Positions 51,470-59,597 of a stretch of 64,000 nt of DNA are shown piece by piece. The notes beneath the pieces are model-generated. The model searched no databases. It was not told where the DNA came from and saw only the letters and a list, made by a program, of their open reading frames with translations. Position numbers and translations under genes: made by a program. Every line of letters begins with the position of its first letter. The first letter of the stretch is position 1. This stretch comes from Mesonia maritima (lineage in GTDB: Bacteria > Bacteroidota > Bacteroidia > Flavobacteriales > Flavobacteriaceae): assembly GCF_042433895.1 (NCBI RefSeq), contig NZ_JBHLUA010000005.1, positions 1 to 64,000 on the forward strand, given 5' to 3'.

Positions 51470-51512
51470 CATCATATTTTGCTCCCCGAAAGGGTTCGGA
51501 AGCAAGATGATG
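51470..51512 (+). promoter_or_regulatory. Long bulged hairpin upstream of rplQ (L17)
   Basis: CATCAT pairs with ATGATG, TTGCT with AGCAA, and CCGAA with TTCGG around an AGGG tetraloop, separated by small internal loops. It fills most of the 59-nt rpoA-rplQ gap and ends 14 nt before the rplQ ATG. Not followed by a T-run, so not a simple terminator. It may control L17 translation or process the mRNA. Confidence 0.6.
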
Positions 51513-51526
51513 TTAAATAAAAAGTC

Positions 51527-52030
51527 ATGAGACACGGAAAGAAATTTAATCATTTAAGTAGAAAGACTGCGCATAGAAAAGCAATGCTTGCTAACATGTC
51601 AGCTTCTTTAATTCAACATAAACGTATTAATACTACACTTGCTAAAGCAAAAGCTTTAAAGCAATTTGTAGAACCTCTAGTAACAAAATCTAAAGTAGAT
51701 ACCACACATAACAGAAGACTAGTTTTTTCTAAACTTCGTGATAAATATGCTGTGAGTGAACTTTTTAGAGAAGTAGCTCCAAAAGTAGGAGATCGTCCAG
51801 GAGGTTACACACGTATTATTAAATTAGGAAACAGACTTGGAGATAACGCAGAGATGGCACTTATTGAATTAGTAGATTTCAACGAAATTTATAATACTGA
51901 TTCTACGAAGAAAAAATCTACGCGTCGTAGCCGAAGAGGTGGAAAAAAGAGTAAATCTGAATCTACCGCTACAGCTAATGAAACTTCTACAGAAACTAAA
52001 GAAGAAAAATCATCAAAAGATGATGAATAG
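51527..52030 (+). CDS. rplQ: 50S ribosomal protein L17 with acidic/serine-rich C-terminal extension
   Basis: A 167-residue L17; the conserved part (MRHGKKFNHLSRKTAHRKAML, NRRLVFSKLRDKYAVSELF, GNRLGDNAEMALIELVDF) ends at about residue 122 and is followed by a low-complexity tail, first basic (STRRSRRGGKKSK) and then Ser/Thr/Glu-rich. The tail makes it longer than the roughly 120-130 residues of many bacteria. Last gene of the ribosomal block; a terminator follows. Confidence 0.97.
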   Translation: MRHGKKFNHLSRKTAHRKAMLANMSASLIQHKRINTTLAKAKALKQFVEPLVTKSKVDTTHNRRLVFSKLRDKYAVSELFREVAPKVGDRPGGYTRIIKLGNRLGDNAEMALIELVDFNEIYNTDSTKKKSTRRSRRGGKKSKSESTATANETSTETKEEKSSKDDE

Positions 52031-52058
52031 AATAAATTTTCTTATTGAATAATTTTGT

Positions 52059-52097
52059 AAAAAAAGGATAAGCTTTTAAAGTTTATCCTTTTTTTTT
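52059..52097 (+). terminator. Terminator of the ribosomal gene block
   Basis: GGATAA and TTATCC, extended by a run of A on the 5' side and nine T on the 3' side, enclose an 11-nt loop, 29 nt after the rplQ stop. It is a good intrinsic terminator for the long transcript. Confidence 0.9.
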
Positions 52098-52124
52098 AAT
52101 TTATCGTATAATTTTACATCTACC

Positions 52125-53237
52125 ATGAAATATAACGTTCGAAAAAAAGCAATTCTATTACTAGAAGATGGAACTATTTTCCACGGAAAAGTTGTTGGTA
52201 ACCAAGAAGGAACTTCTTTTGGAGAAGTTTGTTTTAATACCGGAATGACCGGTTACCAAGAAATATTTACCGATCCTTCCTATTATGGTCAATTAATGAT
52301 TACGACCAATGCACACATCGGAAATTACGGTACATTTAGTGAAGAAATAGAATCCGACAATATTAAAATTGCAGGTTTAATCTGTAAGAATTTCAGTTAT
52401 AATTATTCAAGAGTTAAATCAGATCTTTCGTTAGAAGAATTTCTTAAAAAATATAATCTCTTAGCTATTTCTGATGTAGACACACGCGCATTGGTTTCAT
52501 ATATTAGAAAAAATGGAGCAATGAATGCAGCTATTTCAACGAAAGTTGATGATATTGAAGGACTGAAGAAAGAATTAGCTTTAATCCCTGATATGGCAGG
52601 ACTTGAGTTAGCTTCAAAAGTTTCCACGAAAGAACCTTATTTCTTTGGTGATGAAAACGCGAAGTATAAAATTGCAGCCTTAGATATTGGAATTAAAACC
52701 AATATTTTAAGAAATTTAGCAAAACGCGATTGCTCCATAAAAGTGTTTCCTTATAATGCTACTTATGAGCAAATGAGTGAATTTAATCCAGATGGTTATT
52801 TCTTGTCAAATGGTCCTGGAGATCCGGAACCTTTAACGGAAGCAATTCAATTAGCAAAAAAAATAATTGAAGAAGATAAACCCTTATTCGGAATCTGTTT
52901 AGGACATCAAATTATTGCTTTAGCCAACGGAATTTCTACTTATAAAATGCACCACGGTCACCGAGGAATTAATCACCCGATTAAAAATTTGCTAACTGGA
53001 AGAGGAGAAATTACTTCTCAAAATCATGGTTTTGCTGTGAGTAGAGAAAATCTGGAAAACAATAAAGAAGTTGAAATAACACACACGCATTTAAACGATC
53101 ATACGGTTGCAGGATTACGAATGAAAAATAAAAACTGTTTTTCTGTTCAGTATCACCCCGAAGCAAGTCCGGGGCCGCACGATGCCAGTTATCTATTCGA
53201 TGATTTTATTCAGAATATAGAGAAAACAAAATCTTAA
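52125..53237 (+). CDS. carA: Carbamoyl-phosphate synthase small subunit (glutamine amidotransferase)
   Basis: A 370-residue CarA that hydrolyses glutamine and feeds ammonia to CarB for carbamoyl phosphate, the precursor of arginine and pyrimidines. The N-terminal CPSase domain has FGEVCFNTGMTGYQEIFTDPSY (about 32-53); the class I amidotransferase domain carries the nucleophile Cys in FGICLGHQI (about 263-271) and the His-Glu pair in YHPEASPGP (about 343-351). carB is not adjacent. Own promoter not clear; a terminator lies on each side. Confidence 0.96.
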   Translation: MKYNVRKKAILLLEDGTIFHGKVVGNQEGTSFGEVCFNTGMTGYQEIFTDPSYYGQLMITTNAHIGNYGTFSEEIESDNIKIAGLICKNFSYNYSRVKSDLSLEEFLKKYNLLAISDVDTRALVSYIRKNGAMNAAISTKVDDIEGLKKELALIPDMAGLELASKVSTKEPYFFGDENAKYKIAALDIGIKTNILRNLAKRDCSIKVFPYNATYEQMSEFNPDGYFLSNGPGDPEPLTEAIQLAKKIIEEDKPLFGICLGHQIIALANGISTYKMHHGHRGINHPIKNLLTGRGEITSQNHGFAVSRENLENNKEVEITHTHLNDHTVAGLRMKNKNCFSVQYHPEASPGPHDASYLFDDFIQNIEKTKS

Positions 53238-53244
53238 AATTCCT

Positions 53245-53271
53245 AACCCTTGATTAACTTCAAGGGTTTTT
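53245..53271 (+). terminator. Terminator of carA
   Basis: AACCCTTGA and TCAAGGGTT form a 9-bp perfect stem with a 6-nt loop and a T5 tail, 8 nt after the carA stop. Confidence 0.87.
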
Positions 53272-53348
53272 AAATTTAAACTAACAAGCAAGCGCAAACT
53301 ATAATTCAGTTAATTTGTATCTTGCGATCCATTTAATATACCAAAATT

Positions 53349-54635
53349 ATGAGTTTAATCATAGATATTCACGCACGACAAATTTTTGATTCAAGAGGAA
53401 ATCCAACAGTAGAAGTTGATGTTATTACAGAAAATGGTTTTCTAGGAAGAGCGGCAGTTCCTTCAGGAGCTTCAACCGGAGAACACGAGGCAGTAGAATT
53501 ACGCGATGGCGGAAATGCCTATATGGGAAAAGGCGTAAAAAAAGCTGTAGAAAATGTAAACAGTATTATTGCTGAAAAATTATTAGGCCATTCCGTTTTT
53601 GAACAGGAAAGTATTGATAACTTAATGTTAGAACTGGATGGAACTCCAAATAAATCTAATTTAGGAGCAAATGCTATTTTAGGAGTTTCCTTAGCAGTAG
53701 CAAAAGCGGCAGCAGGTGAATTAAATTTACCACTTTACAGATATATTGGTGGCGTAAGTGCAAAAACGTTACCTGTTCCTATGATGAATATTATCAACGG
53801 CGGTTCACATTCTGATGCACCAATCGCTTTTCAAGAATTTATGATAATGCCGGTAAAAGCTGAAAGTTTTTCCGAAGCATTGCAAATGGGAAGCGAAATT
53901 TTTCATTATCTAAAAAAGGTATTAAAAAAACGAAATTTAAGCACTGCTGTGGGAGATGAAGGCGGTTTTGCACCTACATTAAACGGAACTGAAGATGCGC
54001 TCGATTCTATAAAATTAGCCGTAGAAGAAGCTGGTTATAAATTCGGAAAAGAAATTATGATTGCTTTAGATTGTGCCGCCGCAGAATTCTATAAAGATGG
54101 AAAATATGATTATTCCATTTTTGAAGGAGAACAAGGAAAAATTAGAAACAGTCAAGAACAAGCAGATTATTTAGCTGAACTTGCCGATAATTACCCCATC
54201 ATTTCTATTGAAGATGGAATGGACGAAAACGATTGGGACGGTTGGCAATATTTAACTGAAAAATTAGGACGCAAAGTTCAATTAGTCGGCGACGATTTAT
54301 TTGTAACCAATGTAGAACGTCTTCAAAAAGGAATCAAAAATAAAGTTGCCAATTCAATTTTAATTAAAGTAAACCAAATCGGGACACTTTCTGAAACAAT
54401 CGCGGCAGTAAATATGGCTCACAATGCGGGTTATACTTCTGTAATGTCACATCGTTCTGGAGAAACTGAAGATAATACGATTGCAGATTTAGCGGTTGCC
54501 TTAAATACAGGTCAAATTAAAACCGGTTCAGCTTCCAGAAGTGATCGTATGGCAAAATACAATCAATTATTACGTATTGAAGAACAATTAGGTGATATTG
54601 CTTATTATCCGCAACGTGATGCGTTCAAAATATAA
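53349..54635 (+). CDS. eno: Enolase (phosphopyruvate hydratase)
   Basis: A 428-residue glycolytic enzyme interconverting 2-phosphoglycerate and phosphoenolpyruvate. Active-site segments are intact: HARQIFDSRGNPTVEVDV near the start, SGASTGEHEAVELRDG (about 38-53), the general acid Glu in GDEGGFAP (about 204-211), metal ligands in ALDCAAAEF, SIEDGMDE and GDDLFVTN, the catalytic Lys in ILIKVNQIG (about 337-345), and MSHRSGETED. Single gene, with terminators on both sides. Confidence 0.97.
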   Translation: MSLIIDIHARQIFDSRGNPTVEVDVITENGFLGRAAVPSGASTGEHEAVELRDGGNAYMGKGVKKAVENVNSIIAEKLLGHSVFEQESIDNLMLELDGTPNKSNLGANAILGVSLAVAKAAAGELNLPLYRYIGGVSAKTLPVPMMNIINGGSHSDAPIAFQEFMIMPVKAESFSEALQMGSEIFHYLKKVLKKRNLSTAVGDEGGFAPTLNGTEDALDSIKLAVEEAGYKFGKEIMIALDCAAAEFYKDGKYDYSIFEGEQGKIRNSQEQADYLAELADNYPIISIEDGMDENDWDGWQYLTEKLGRKVQLVGDDLFVTNVERLQKGIKNKVANSILIKVNQIGTLSETIAAVNMAHNAGYTSVMSHRSGETEDNTIADLAVALNTGQIKTGSASRSDRMAKYNQLLRIEEQLGDIAYYPQRDAFKI

Positions 54636-54657
54636 ATAGAATATATTTTTAAATTTT

Positions 54658-54688
54658 AAAAAGCACAACTTCGGTTTGTGCTTTTTTT
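54658..54688 (+). terminator. Terminator of eno
   Basis: A GCACAA/TTGTGC stem capped by C-TTCG-G with one bulged T, flanked by A-rich sequence and followed by seven T, lies 23 nt after the eno stop. The TTCG loop is exceptionally stable in RNA. Confidence 0.9.
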
Positions 54689-54739
54689 ATATCATAAATT
54701 TTTTTAATGGTTTTATTAGAAAACCTTAACGTTAATCGG

Positions 54740-54756
54740 GGCTTTCTGCTGAAATT
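54740..54756. repeat. Short dispersed repeat, copy 1 (eno-gltA gap)
   Basis: The 17-bp string GGCTTTCTGCTGAAATT is found exactly again at 57123-57139. Here it is followed by TCAACAGC, forming a partial palindrome with GCTG. The remaining part of the 202-nt gap holds the eno terminator and an AT-rich gltA leader. Confidence 0.55.
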
Positions 54757-54837
54757 TCAACAGCTTGTTAACTTCAATTTAACAGTAATTTTTGTAAATT
54801 AGCGACACTTAAAAAAATTAAAACTCAAAATATACAC

Positions 54838-56124
54838 ATGTCAAAAAGCGCTACTATAGAAATTGACGGGAAAAAATATGAATTTCCTGTCGTAGAAGGA
54901 ACAGAGAAAGAAATTGCAATCGATATCAAAAAGCTTCGCGGAGAATCTGGAGGTTTAATTACACTAGATCCCGGTTTTAAGAATACCGGTTCTTGTGAAA
55001 GTGCGATTACCTTTTTAAATGGTGAAGAAGGAATTCTTCGTTATAGAGGTTATGCAATTGAAGATTTAGCTGAAAAAGCAAGTTTTTTAGAAGTAGCATA
55101 TTTATTAATTTTCGGTGAACTACCAACCCAACAACAGCTAGATAAATTATATGCTGATATTAAAAAAGAATCTCATGTAGATGAAGAGATGAAGAAGATC
55201 CTAGACGGTTTTCCAAAATCTGCTCACCCAATGGGAGTTCTTTCTTCTTTAACAAGTGCATTAATCGCTTTTAATCCAAGCGCTGTAAATGTAGATTCTG
55301 AAGAAGATATGTACAACGCAATTATTAAGTTACTGGCTAAATTCCCGGTTCTTGTTGCTTGGACACTTCGAAAAAGAAACGGTCAACCATTAGATTATGG
55401 TGATAGTTCTCTTACTTATGTAGATAACATCTTAAAAATGATGTTTAAAAAACCTTCTGAAAACTATGAGGTAAATAAAGTAGTATCAGAAGCTTTAAAT
55501 AAATTATTAATTCTTCACGCGGATCACGAGCAAAATTGTTCTACCTCTACGGTAAGAATAGTTGGTTCTTCTCACGCAGGATTATTTGCTTCTATTTCTG
55601 CCGGTATTTCTGCACTTTGGGGTCCACTTCACGGTGGTGCAAATCAAGCGGTGATTGAAATGTTGGAAGGAATTAAACAAGATGGTGGCGATACAAAAAA
55701 ATACATGCAAAAAGCGAAAGACAAGGAAGATCCGTTCCGCTTAATGGGCTTCGGTCACCGTGTGTACAAAAATTTCGATCCACGAGCTAAAATCATTAAA
55801 AAATCAGCAGATGATGTTTTAAATAGCCTTGGTATTGAAGATCCAGTATTAGATATCGCAAAAGGATTAGAGAAAGAAGCTTTAGAAGACAGCTACTTTG
55901 TAGATAGAAAATTATATCCAAACGTAGATTTCTACTCTGGAATAATTTACAGAGCTTTAGGCATTCCTACTGAAATGTTTACTGTAATGTTCGCTTTAGG
56001 AAGATTACCAGGGTGGATCGCACAATGGAGAGAAATGCGTTTACGTAAAGAACCAATTGGACGTCCTCGTCAGGTTTACATTGGAGAAAACCATAGAGAA
56101 TTTAAAGACATTAATAATAGATAA
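54838..56124 (+). CDS. gltA: Citrate synthase
   Basis: A 428-residue type II citrate synthase (oxaloacetate + acetyl-CoA to citrate), first step of the TCA cycle. Catalytic residues are in LHADHEQNCSTSTVR (His about 222-225), GPLHGGANQAVIEML (His about 263) and, for the Asp, the segment YPNVDFYSGIIYRALG (about 361-376). MGFGHRVYKNFDPRA binds CoA/oxaloacetate. Monocistronic, with a strong terminator directly downstream. Confidence 0.97.
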   Translation: MSKSATIEIDGKKYEFPVVEGTEKEIAIDIKKLRGESGGLITLDPGFKNTGSCESAITFLNGEEGILRYRGYAIEDLAEKASFLEVAYLLIFGELPTQQQLDKLYADIKKESHVDEEMKKILDGFPKSAHPMGVLSSLTSALIAFNPSAVNVDSEEDMYNAIIKLLAKFPVLVAWTLRKRNGQPLDYGDSSLTYVDNILKMMFKKPSENYEVNKVVSEALNKLLILHADHEQNCSTSTVRIVGSSHAGLFASISAGISALWGPLHGGANQAVIEMLEGIKQDGGDTKKYMQKAKDKEDPFRLMGFGHRVYKNFDPRAKIIKKSADDVLNSLGIEDPVLDIAKGLEKEALEDSYFVDRKLYPNVDFYSGIIYRALGIPTEMFTVMFALGRLPGWIAQWREMRLRKEPIGRPRQVYIGENHREFKDINNR

Positions 56125-56145
56125 TTTTATTCATTATCAATCTAT

Positions 56146-56177
56146 AAAAAAGCTTCATAGAGATATGAAGCTTTTTT
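56146..56177 (+). terminator. Terminator of gltA, touching the next promoter
   Basis: A perfect 14-bp stem (arms AAAAAAGCTTCATA and complement, loop GAGA) ends in the T-run of its own 3' arm. The next gene's -7 box begins at its last base. Confidence 0.9.
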
Positions 56178-56184
56178 ATATTTG
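56177..56184 (+). promoter_or_regulatory. -7 box of the DDAH-like gene
   Basis: TATATTTG matches TAnnTTTG and ends 15 nt before the ATG at 56200, sharing its first T with the end of the gltA terminator. This position argues against the in-frame ATG at 56182. Confidence 0.6.
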
Positions 56185-56199
56185 CAAAAAAATAAACAA

Positions 56200-57114
56200 A
56201 TGCTTTCACTTCATATAAACAACGAAACTTCACGCTTAAAAGCTGTGATTTTAGGTATTGCGAGAGAGATTGGCGAACAACCTGAATTAGAAGATGCGTA
56301 CGACCCTAAGTCTGCAGAACATATAAAAGCTGGAACTTATCCAGAGGAAAAAGATATGGTTAAAGAGATGAAGGCGGTGGAAGAGGTTTTAAAAAAATAT
56401 GATGTAGAAGTCTATCGTCCAAAAGTGATTGAAGAATACAATCAGATTTTTACGCGAGATATCGGTTTTGTGATTGAAGATAAATTCATTAAAGCCAATA
56501 TTTTACCCGATCGTGAACGTGAAATAGATGCAATTCAGCATGTAATCAATCAAGTGAAACAGGAAAATGTAGTGAAATTTCCAGACGAAGTTCACGTAGA
56601 AGGGGGCGATGTCATGCCGCATGGCGATTATATTTTCGTCGGAACATATCGCGGTGAAGACTATTCAAATTACATTACAGCGAGAACAAATACAAAAGCT
56701 GTTGAAGCTATACAAGAATTATTTCCGCATAAAAAAGTAAAATCTTTTAACCTAAGAAAAGATAATGACGACGCGAAAAACAACGCTTTGCATTTAGATT
56801 GTTGTTTTCAACCCGTTGGAAAAAATAAAGCCATTATTCATAAAAACGGATTTCTAGAGAAAGAGGAATATGAATGGTTGGTAAATTTCTTCGGAAAGGA
56901 AAACGTCTTCGAGATTACGAAGGAAGAAATGTATAATATGAACAGCAATGTTTTTTCAATTGCTGAAGATGTAGTAATTTCTGAGAAAAATTTTACACGT
57001 TTAAATACGTGGTTGCGTGAAAACGGAATTACTGTAGAAGAAGTTCCTTACGCTGAAATCGCTAAACAAGAAGGACTTTTACGTTGTTCAACGTTACCCT
57101 TAATTAGAGAATAA
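56200..57114 (+). CDS. Amidinotransferase-fold hydrolase, dimethylarginine dimethylaminohydrolase-like
   Basis: A 304-residue protein of the guanidino-group-modifying superfamily (beta/alpha propeller fold with a catalytic Cys-His-acid). I see FTRDIGFV (about 84-91), VEGGDVMPHGDYIFVG (about 133-148), the catalytic His in NALHLDCCFQP (about H198) and the catalytic Cys in LLRCSTLP (about C296). The substrate is probably arginine or a methylated/derived form; DDAH, arginine deiminase and amidinotransferase activities cannot be told apart here. The start at 56200 fits the promoter. It is followed after 60 nt by a second enzyme of the same superfamily. Confidence 0.85.
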   Translation: MLSLHINNETSRLKAVILGIAREIGEQPELEDAYDPKSAEHIKAGTYPEEKDMVKEMKAVEEVLKKYDVEVYRPKVIEEYNQIFTRDIGFVIEDKFIKANILPDREREIDAIQHVINQVKQENVVKFPDEVHVEGGDVMPHGDYIFVGTYRGEDYSNYITARTNTKAVEAIQELFPHKKVKSFNLRKDNDDAKNNALHLDCCFQPVGKNKAIIHKNGFLEKEEYEWLVNFFGKENVFEITKEEMYNMNSNVFSIAEDVVISEKNFTRLNTWLRENGITVEEVPYAEIAKQEGLLRCSTLPLIRE

Positions 57115-57122
57115 ATTTTACT

Positions 57123-57150
57123 GGCTTTCTGCTGAAATTATTTCAGAATC
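57123..57150. repeat. Short dispersed repeat, copy 2 (between the two amidinohydrolase genes)
   Basis: GGCTTTCTGCTGAAATT (57123-57139) repeats the sequence at 54740-54756, and its continuation ATTTCAGAATC resembles the core of the element at 8067-8200. TCTGCTGAAATTATTTCAGAA forms an imperfect hairpin; it is probably a remnant of the same dispersed family. Confidence 0.55.
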
Positions 57151-57174
57151 ACATCAAAATTTAAAAAGAAGAAA

Positions 57175-58110
57175 ATGAAACAAATCACCAATACTATTTT
57201 AATGATTCGTCCGGTTGCTTTCAGAATGAACGAAGAAACCGCAATCAACAATTATTTTCAGAAAAATATTGATGGCGAAGTAGATGCGATTACCAAAAAA
57301 GCGCAGGAAGAATTTGATGCCTTTGTTTCAAAACTTCAAAATGTGGGAGTAAATGTTGTTGTTATAGATGATCTAAAAGAAAATAACACACCAGATTCTA
57401 TTTTTCCGAATAATTGGGTTTCTTTCCACGAAAATGGAAATGTAGCTTTATACCCGATGTTCGCTAAAAACAGACGTCGAGAACGTAGAGAAGATATTTT
57501 AGCTACCTTAGAAGAAAAAGGTTTTACAATTAAAAATATTGTAGATTATACTGAGGCTGAAGAGGAAGAAGTTTATCTAGAAGGAACCGGGAGTTTATTG
57601 TTAGATCGTGCCAATGAAAAAGCCTATTGCGCATTGTCGGCACGAGCAGACGAGCAATTGCTCATAGAATTCTGCGAAGAGTTTGAATATATGCCCATTA
57701 TTTTTACCGCAAATCAAACGGTAAACGGAGAACGCAAAGCAATTTATCACACAAATGTAATGATGTGTTTAGCTGAAGATTTTGCGGTGATTTGTTTAGA
57801 CACGATAGACGATAAAAAGCAGCGAAAAGCGGTAGTAAAAAGTCTGCAAGACGATAATAAAGAAATCATAACGATTTCTGAAGAGCAAATGCATGAATTT
57901 GCTGGAAATATGTTGCAAGTAGAAGGAGCTTTTCAAAAGAAATTTTTAGTGATGAGCGAAAGAGCACATCAAAGTTTAACTACAGATCAAGTGGCTAAAA
58001 TCGAAAAGCATTGTGAAATTTTAAGTAGTGATTTACATACTATTGAAACGCTTGGTGGCGGAAGCGCTCGTTGTATGATGGCAGAAGTGTTTTTACCAAA
58101 AGAAGATTAA
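57175..58110 (+). CDS. ctlX: Amidinotransferase-fold hydrolase, CtlX-like (citrulline/arginine utilization)
   Basis: A 311-residue member of the same superfamily as the upstream gene, with the pattern of proteins annotated CtlX: IRPVAFRMNEETAINNYFQ (about 11-29), PDSIFPNNWVSFHENG (about 73-88), LEGTGSLLLDR (about 135-145), catalytic His in YHTNVMM (about H192) and Cys in GGGSARCMMAEVF (about C300). The family hydrolyses a guanidino or ureido compound; the name points to citrulline use but the reaction is inferred. Its stop shares a TTAA with the stop of the convergent BCCT gene. Confidence 0.85.
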   Translation: MKQITNTILMIRPVAFRMNEETAINNYFQKNIDGEVDAITKKAQEEFDAFVSKLQNVGVNVVVIDDLKENNTPDSIFPNNWVSFHENGNVALYPMFAKNRRRERREDILATLEEKGFTIKNIVDYTEAEEEEVYLEGTGSLLLDRANEKAYCALSARADEQLLIEFCEEFEYMPIIFTANQTVNGERKAIYHTNVMMCLAEDFAVICLDTIDDKKQRKAVVKSLQDDNKEIITISEEQMHEFAGNMLQVEGAFQKKFLVMSERAHQSLTTDQVAKIEKHCEILSSDLHTIETLGGGSARCMMAEVFLPKED

Positions 58111-59597
58111 TTTTTATTTTCTCGATAATCTTTTATCAATCCTACGGCAATTAAAACGCTAAGCAACGCAAACGGAAGCGAAGTAATAATCAATAACTTT
58201 TGCATCGCCGTAAGTACATTTTTTGCCGCACTAAACGTTCCGAGTAATAAAATTGCTTCAGTACACAAAAACAATAAAAAAGCCCAAATAAATCGATGTG
58301 ATTTTTTTGGGTTTTCTTTTCCTTTATCGGTAAACATACTTAATACATAAATTGCCGAATCTACTGAGGTTACTAAAAAACCGATCAATAAAATAATCGT
58401 GATTACTGAAGTTATGGTTGCGAACGGATAGTTTTCTAAGAATACAAAAATTGAAGTGAATACATTGCCGAATTCGTTATTGTAATTGGTCATTTTTTCA
58501 ATAAGCTGAAAAGAAGAAGTCCCGAAAACGCTAAACCAAAAAAAGCTTCCGAGTGACGGAATAAAAAGTGATCCTAAAATCATTTGTTTAATGGTTCTTC
58601 CGCGTGAAATTCTGGCGATAAATATTCCGGTAAAAGGCGCCCAAGCTAACCAAAACGCCCAATAATAATAGGTCCAATCGGTTAAAAAATTTTCTCCCGG
58701 ATTGTATTTTCCTAAGGCTAAACTCAACGGAATAAAATCTACAACATAATGATAGAAAGCAAGTCCGAAATTCTTCAGAATATGTATCATATCACTTTGA
58801 AAAAAAATGAAAAAAAGTAGAATTAAGGTTACATAAATATTGATATTCGAAATTTGCTGAATTCCTTTTTTTATGCCTCGATAAGCCGAAAGAAATCCGA
58901 ATAAAAAAATTAAAAAAGTCACCTCAAATTCAAGATAATATTGCTGGTTAAACTGAAATAAATGTTGAATTCCGCCTTTAATTTGTGTTGTTCCTAAACC
59001 AATTGCAGCGACAATTCCTACAACGGTCGTTAAAATAGTGAGTAAGTCTACACTTTTTAAAATATAGCTGGTTTCTGAATGTTTAAAAGCCGAACTTAAT
59101 AAAACTGATTTTTTTCGAACAAATAAATAATAGCCAATCACCAAAGCGAAAAATCCATAAAACGCCCAAGCGGTAAATCCCCATTGATAAAATGTATATT
59201 CTAACGAAATAATTTCAGCTGAGTTTTCCGTAGAAATCGGCGGATTTTGCTGCATAAAAACCGGTTCTTGTACGGCACGTAATAAAATTCCCGCGCCCAT
59301 TCCTGCGCTGTAAAGCATTGCTAACCAAGAAAAAGTTTTGTATTCTGGAGTTTTACTGCCCAGTCGAAGTTTTCCGATAGGAGAGAAGGCGATAATTATT
59401 AAAAATAAAACGGCTAATAATCCTAACCATAAATAAAAACTGCCGAAATATTCTCGAATTACAATAGAATAACTTTCAATTTGTGTGTAAAAATTTTCCG
59501 GTTGAATAAAAATGTAAACTGAAAAACTACAAATAATTAAGATGGATAAACTTAGTAGTTTTTGGCTTTGTATGTAATTAACAAGCTTTTTTACCAT
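58107..59597 (-). CDS. BCCT family transporter (betaine/carnitine/choline type)
   Basis: A 496-residue inner-membrane protein with about 12 helices. The glycine-rich unwound helix SAGMGAGILLRAVQEP (about 92-107) and the signature WAFWLAWAPFTGIFIARISRGRTIKQ (about 312-337) are diagnostic of BCCT. Such carriers import glycine betaine, choline or carnitine with Na+ or H+ and often serve osmoprotection. The substrate is not evident. Its start overlaps the stop of the upstream SDR gene by one base (TAATG), so translation is coupled. Confidence 0.94.
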   Translation of the reverse strand: MVKKLVNYIQSQKLLSLSILIICSFSVYIFIQPENFYTQIESYSIVIREYFGSFYLWLGLLAVLFLIIIAFSPIGKLRLGSKTPEYKTFSWLAMLYSAGMGAGILLRAVQEPVFMQQNPPISTENSAEIISLEYTFYQWGFTAWAFYGFFALVIGYYLFVRKKSVLLSSAFKHSETSYILKSVDLLTILTTVVGIVAAIGLGTTQIKGGIQHLFQFNQQYYLEFEVTFLIFLFGFLSAYRGIKKGIQQISNINIYVTLILLFFIFFQSDMIHILKNFGLAFYHYVVDFIPLSLALGKYNPGENFLTDWTYYYWAFWLAWAPFTGIFIARISRGRTIKQMILGSLFIPSLGSFFWFSVFGTSSFQLIEKMTNYNNEFGNVFTSIFVFLENYPFATITSVITIILLIGFLVTSVDSAIYVLSMFTDKGKENPKKSHRFIWAFLLFLCTEAILLLGTFSAAKNVLTAMQKLLIITSLPFALLSVLIAVGLIKDYRENKN

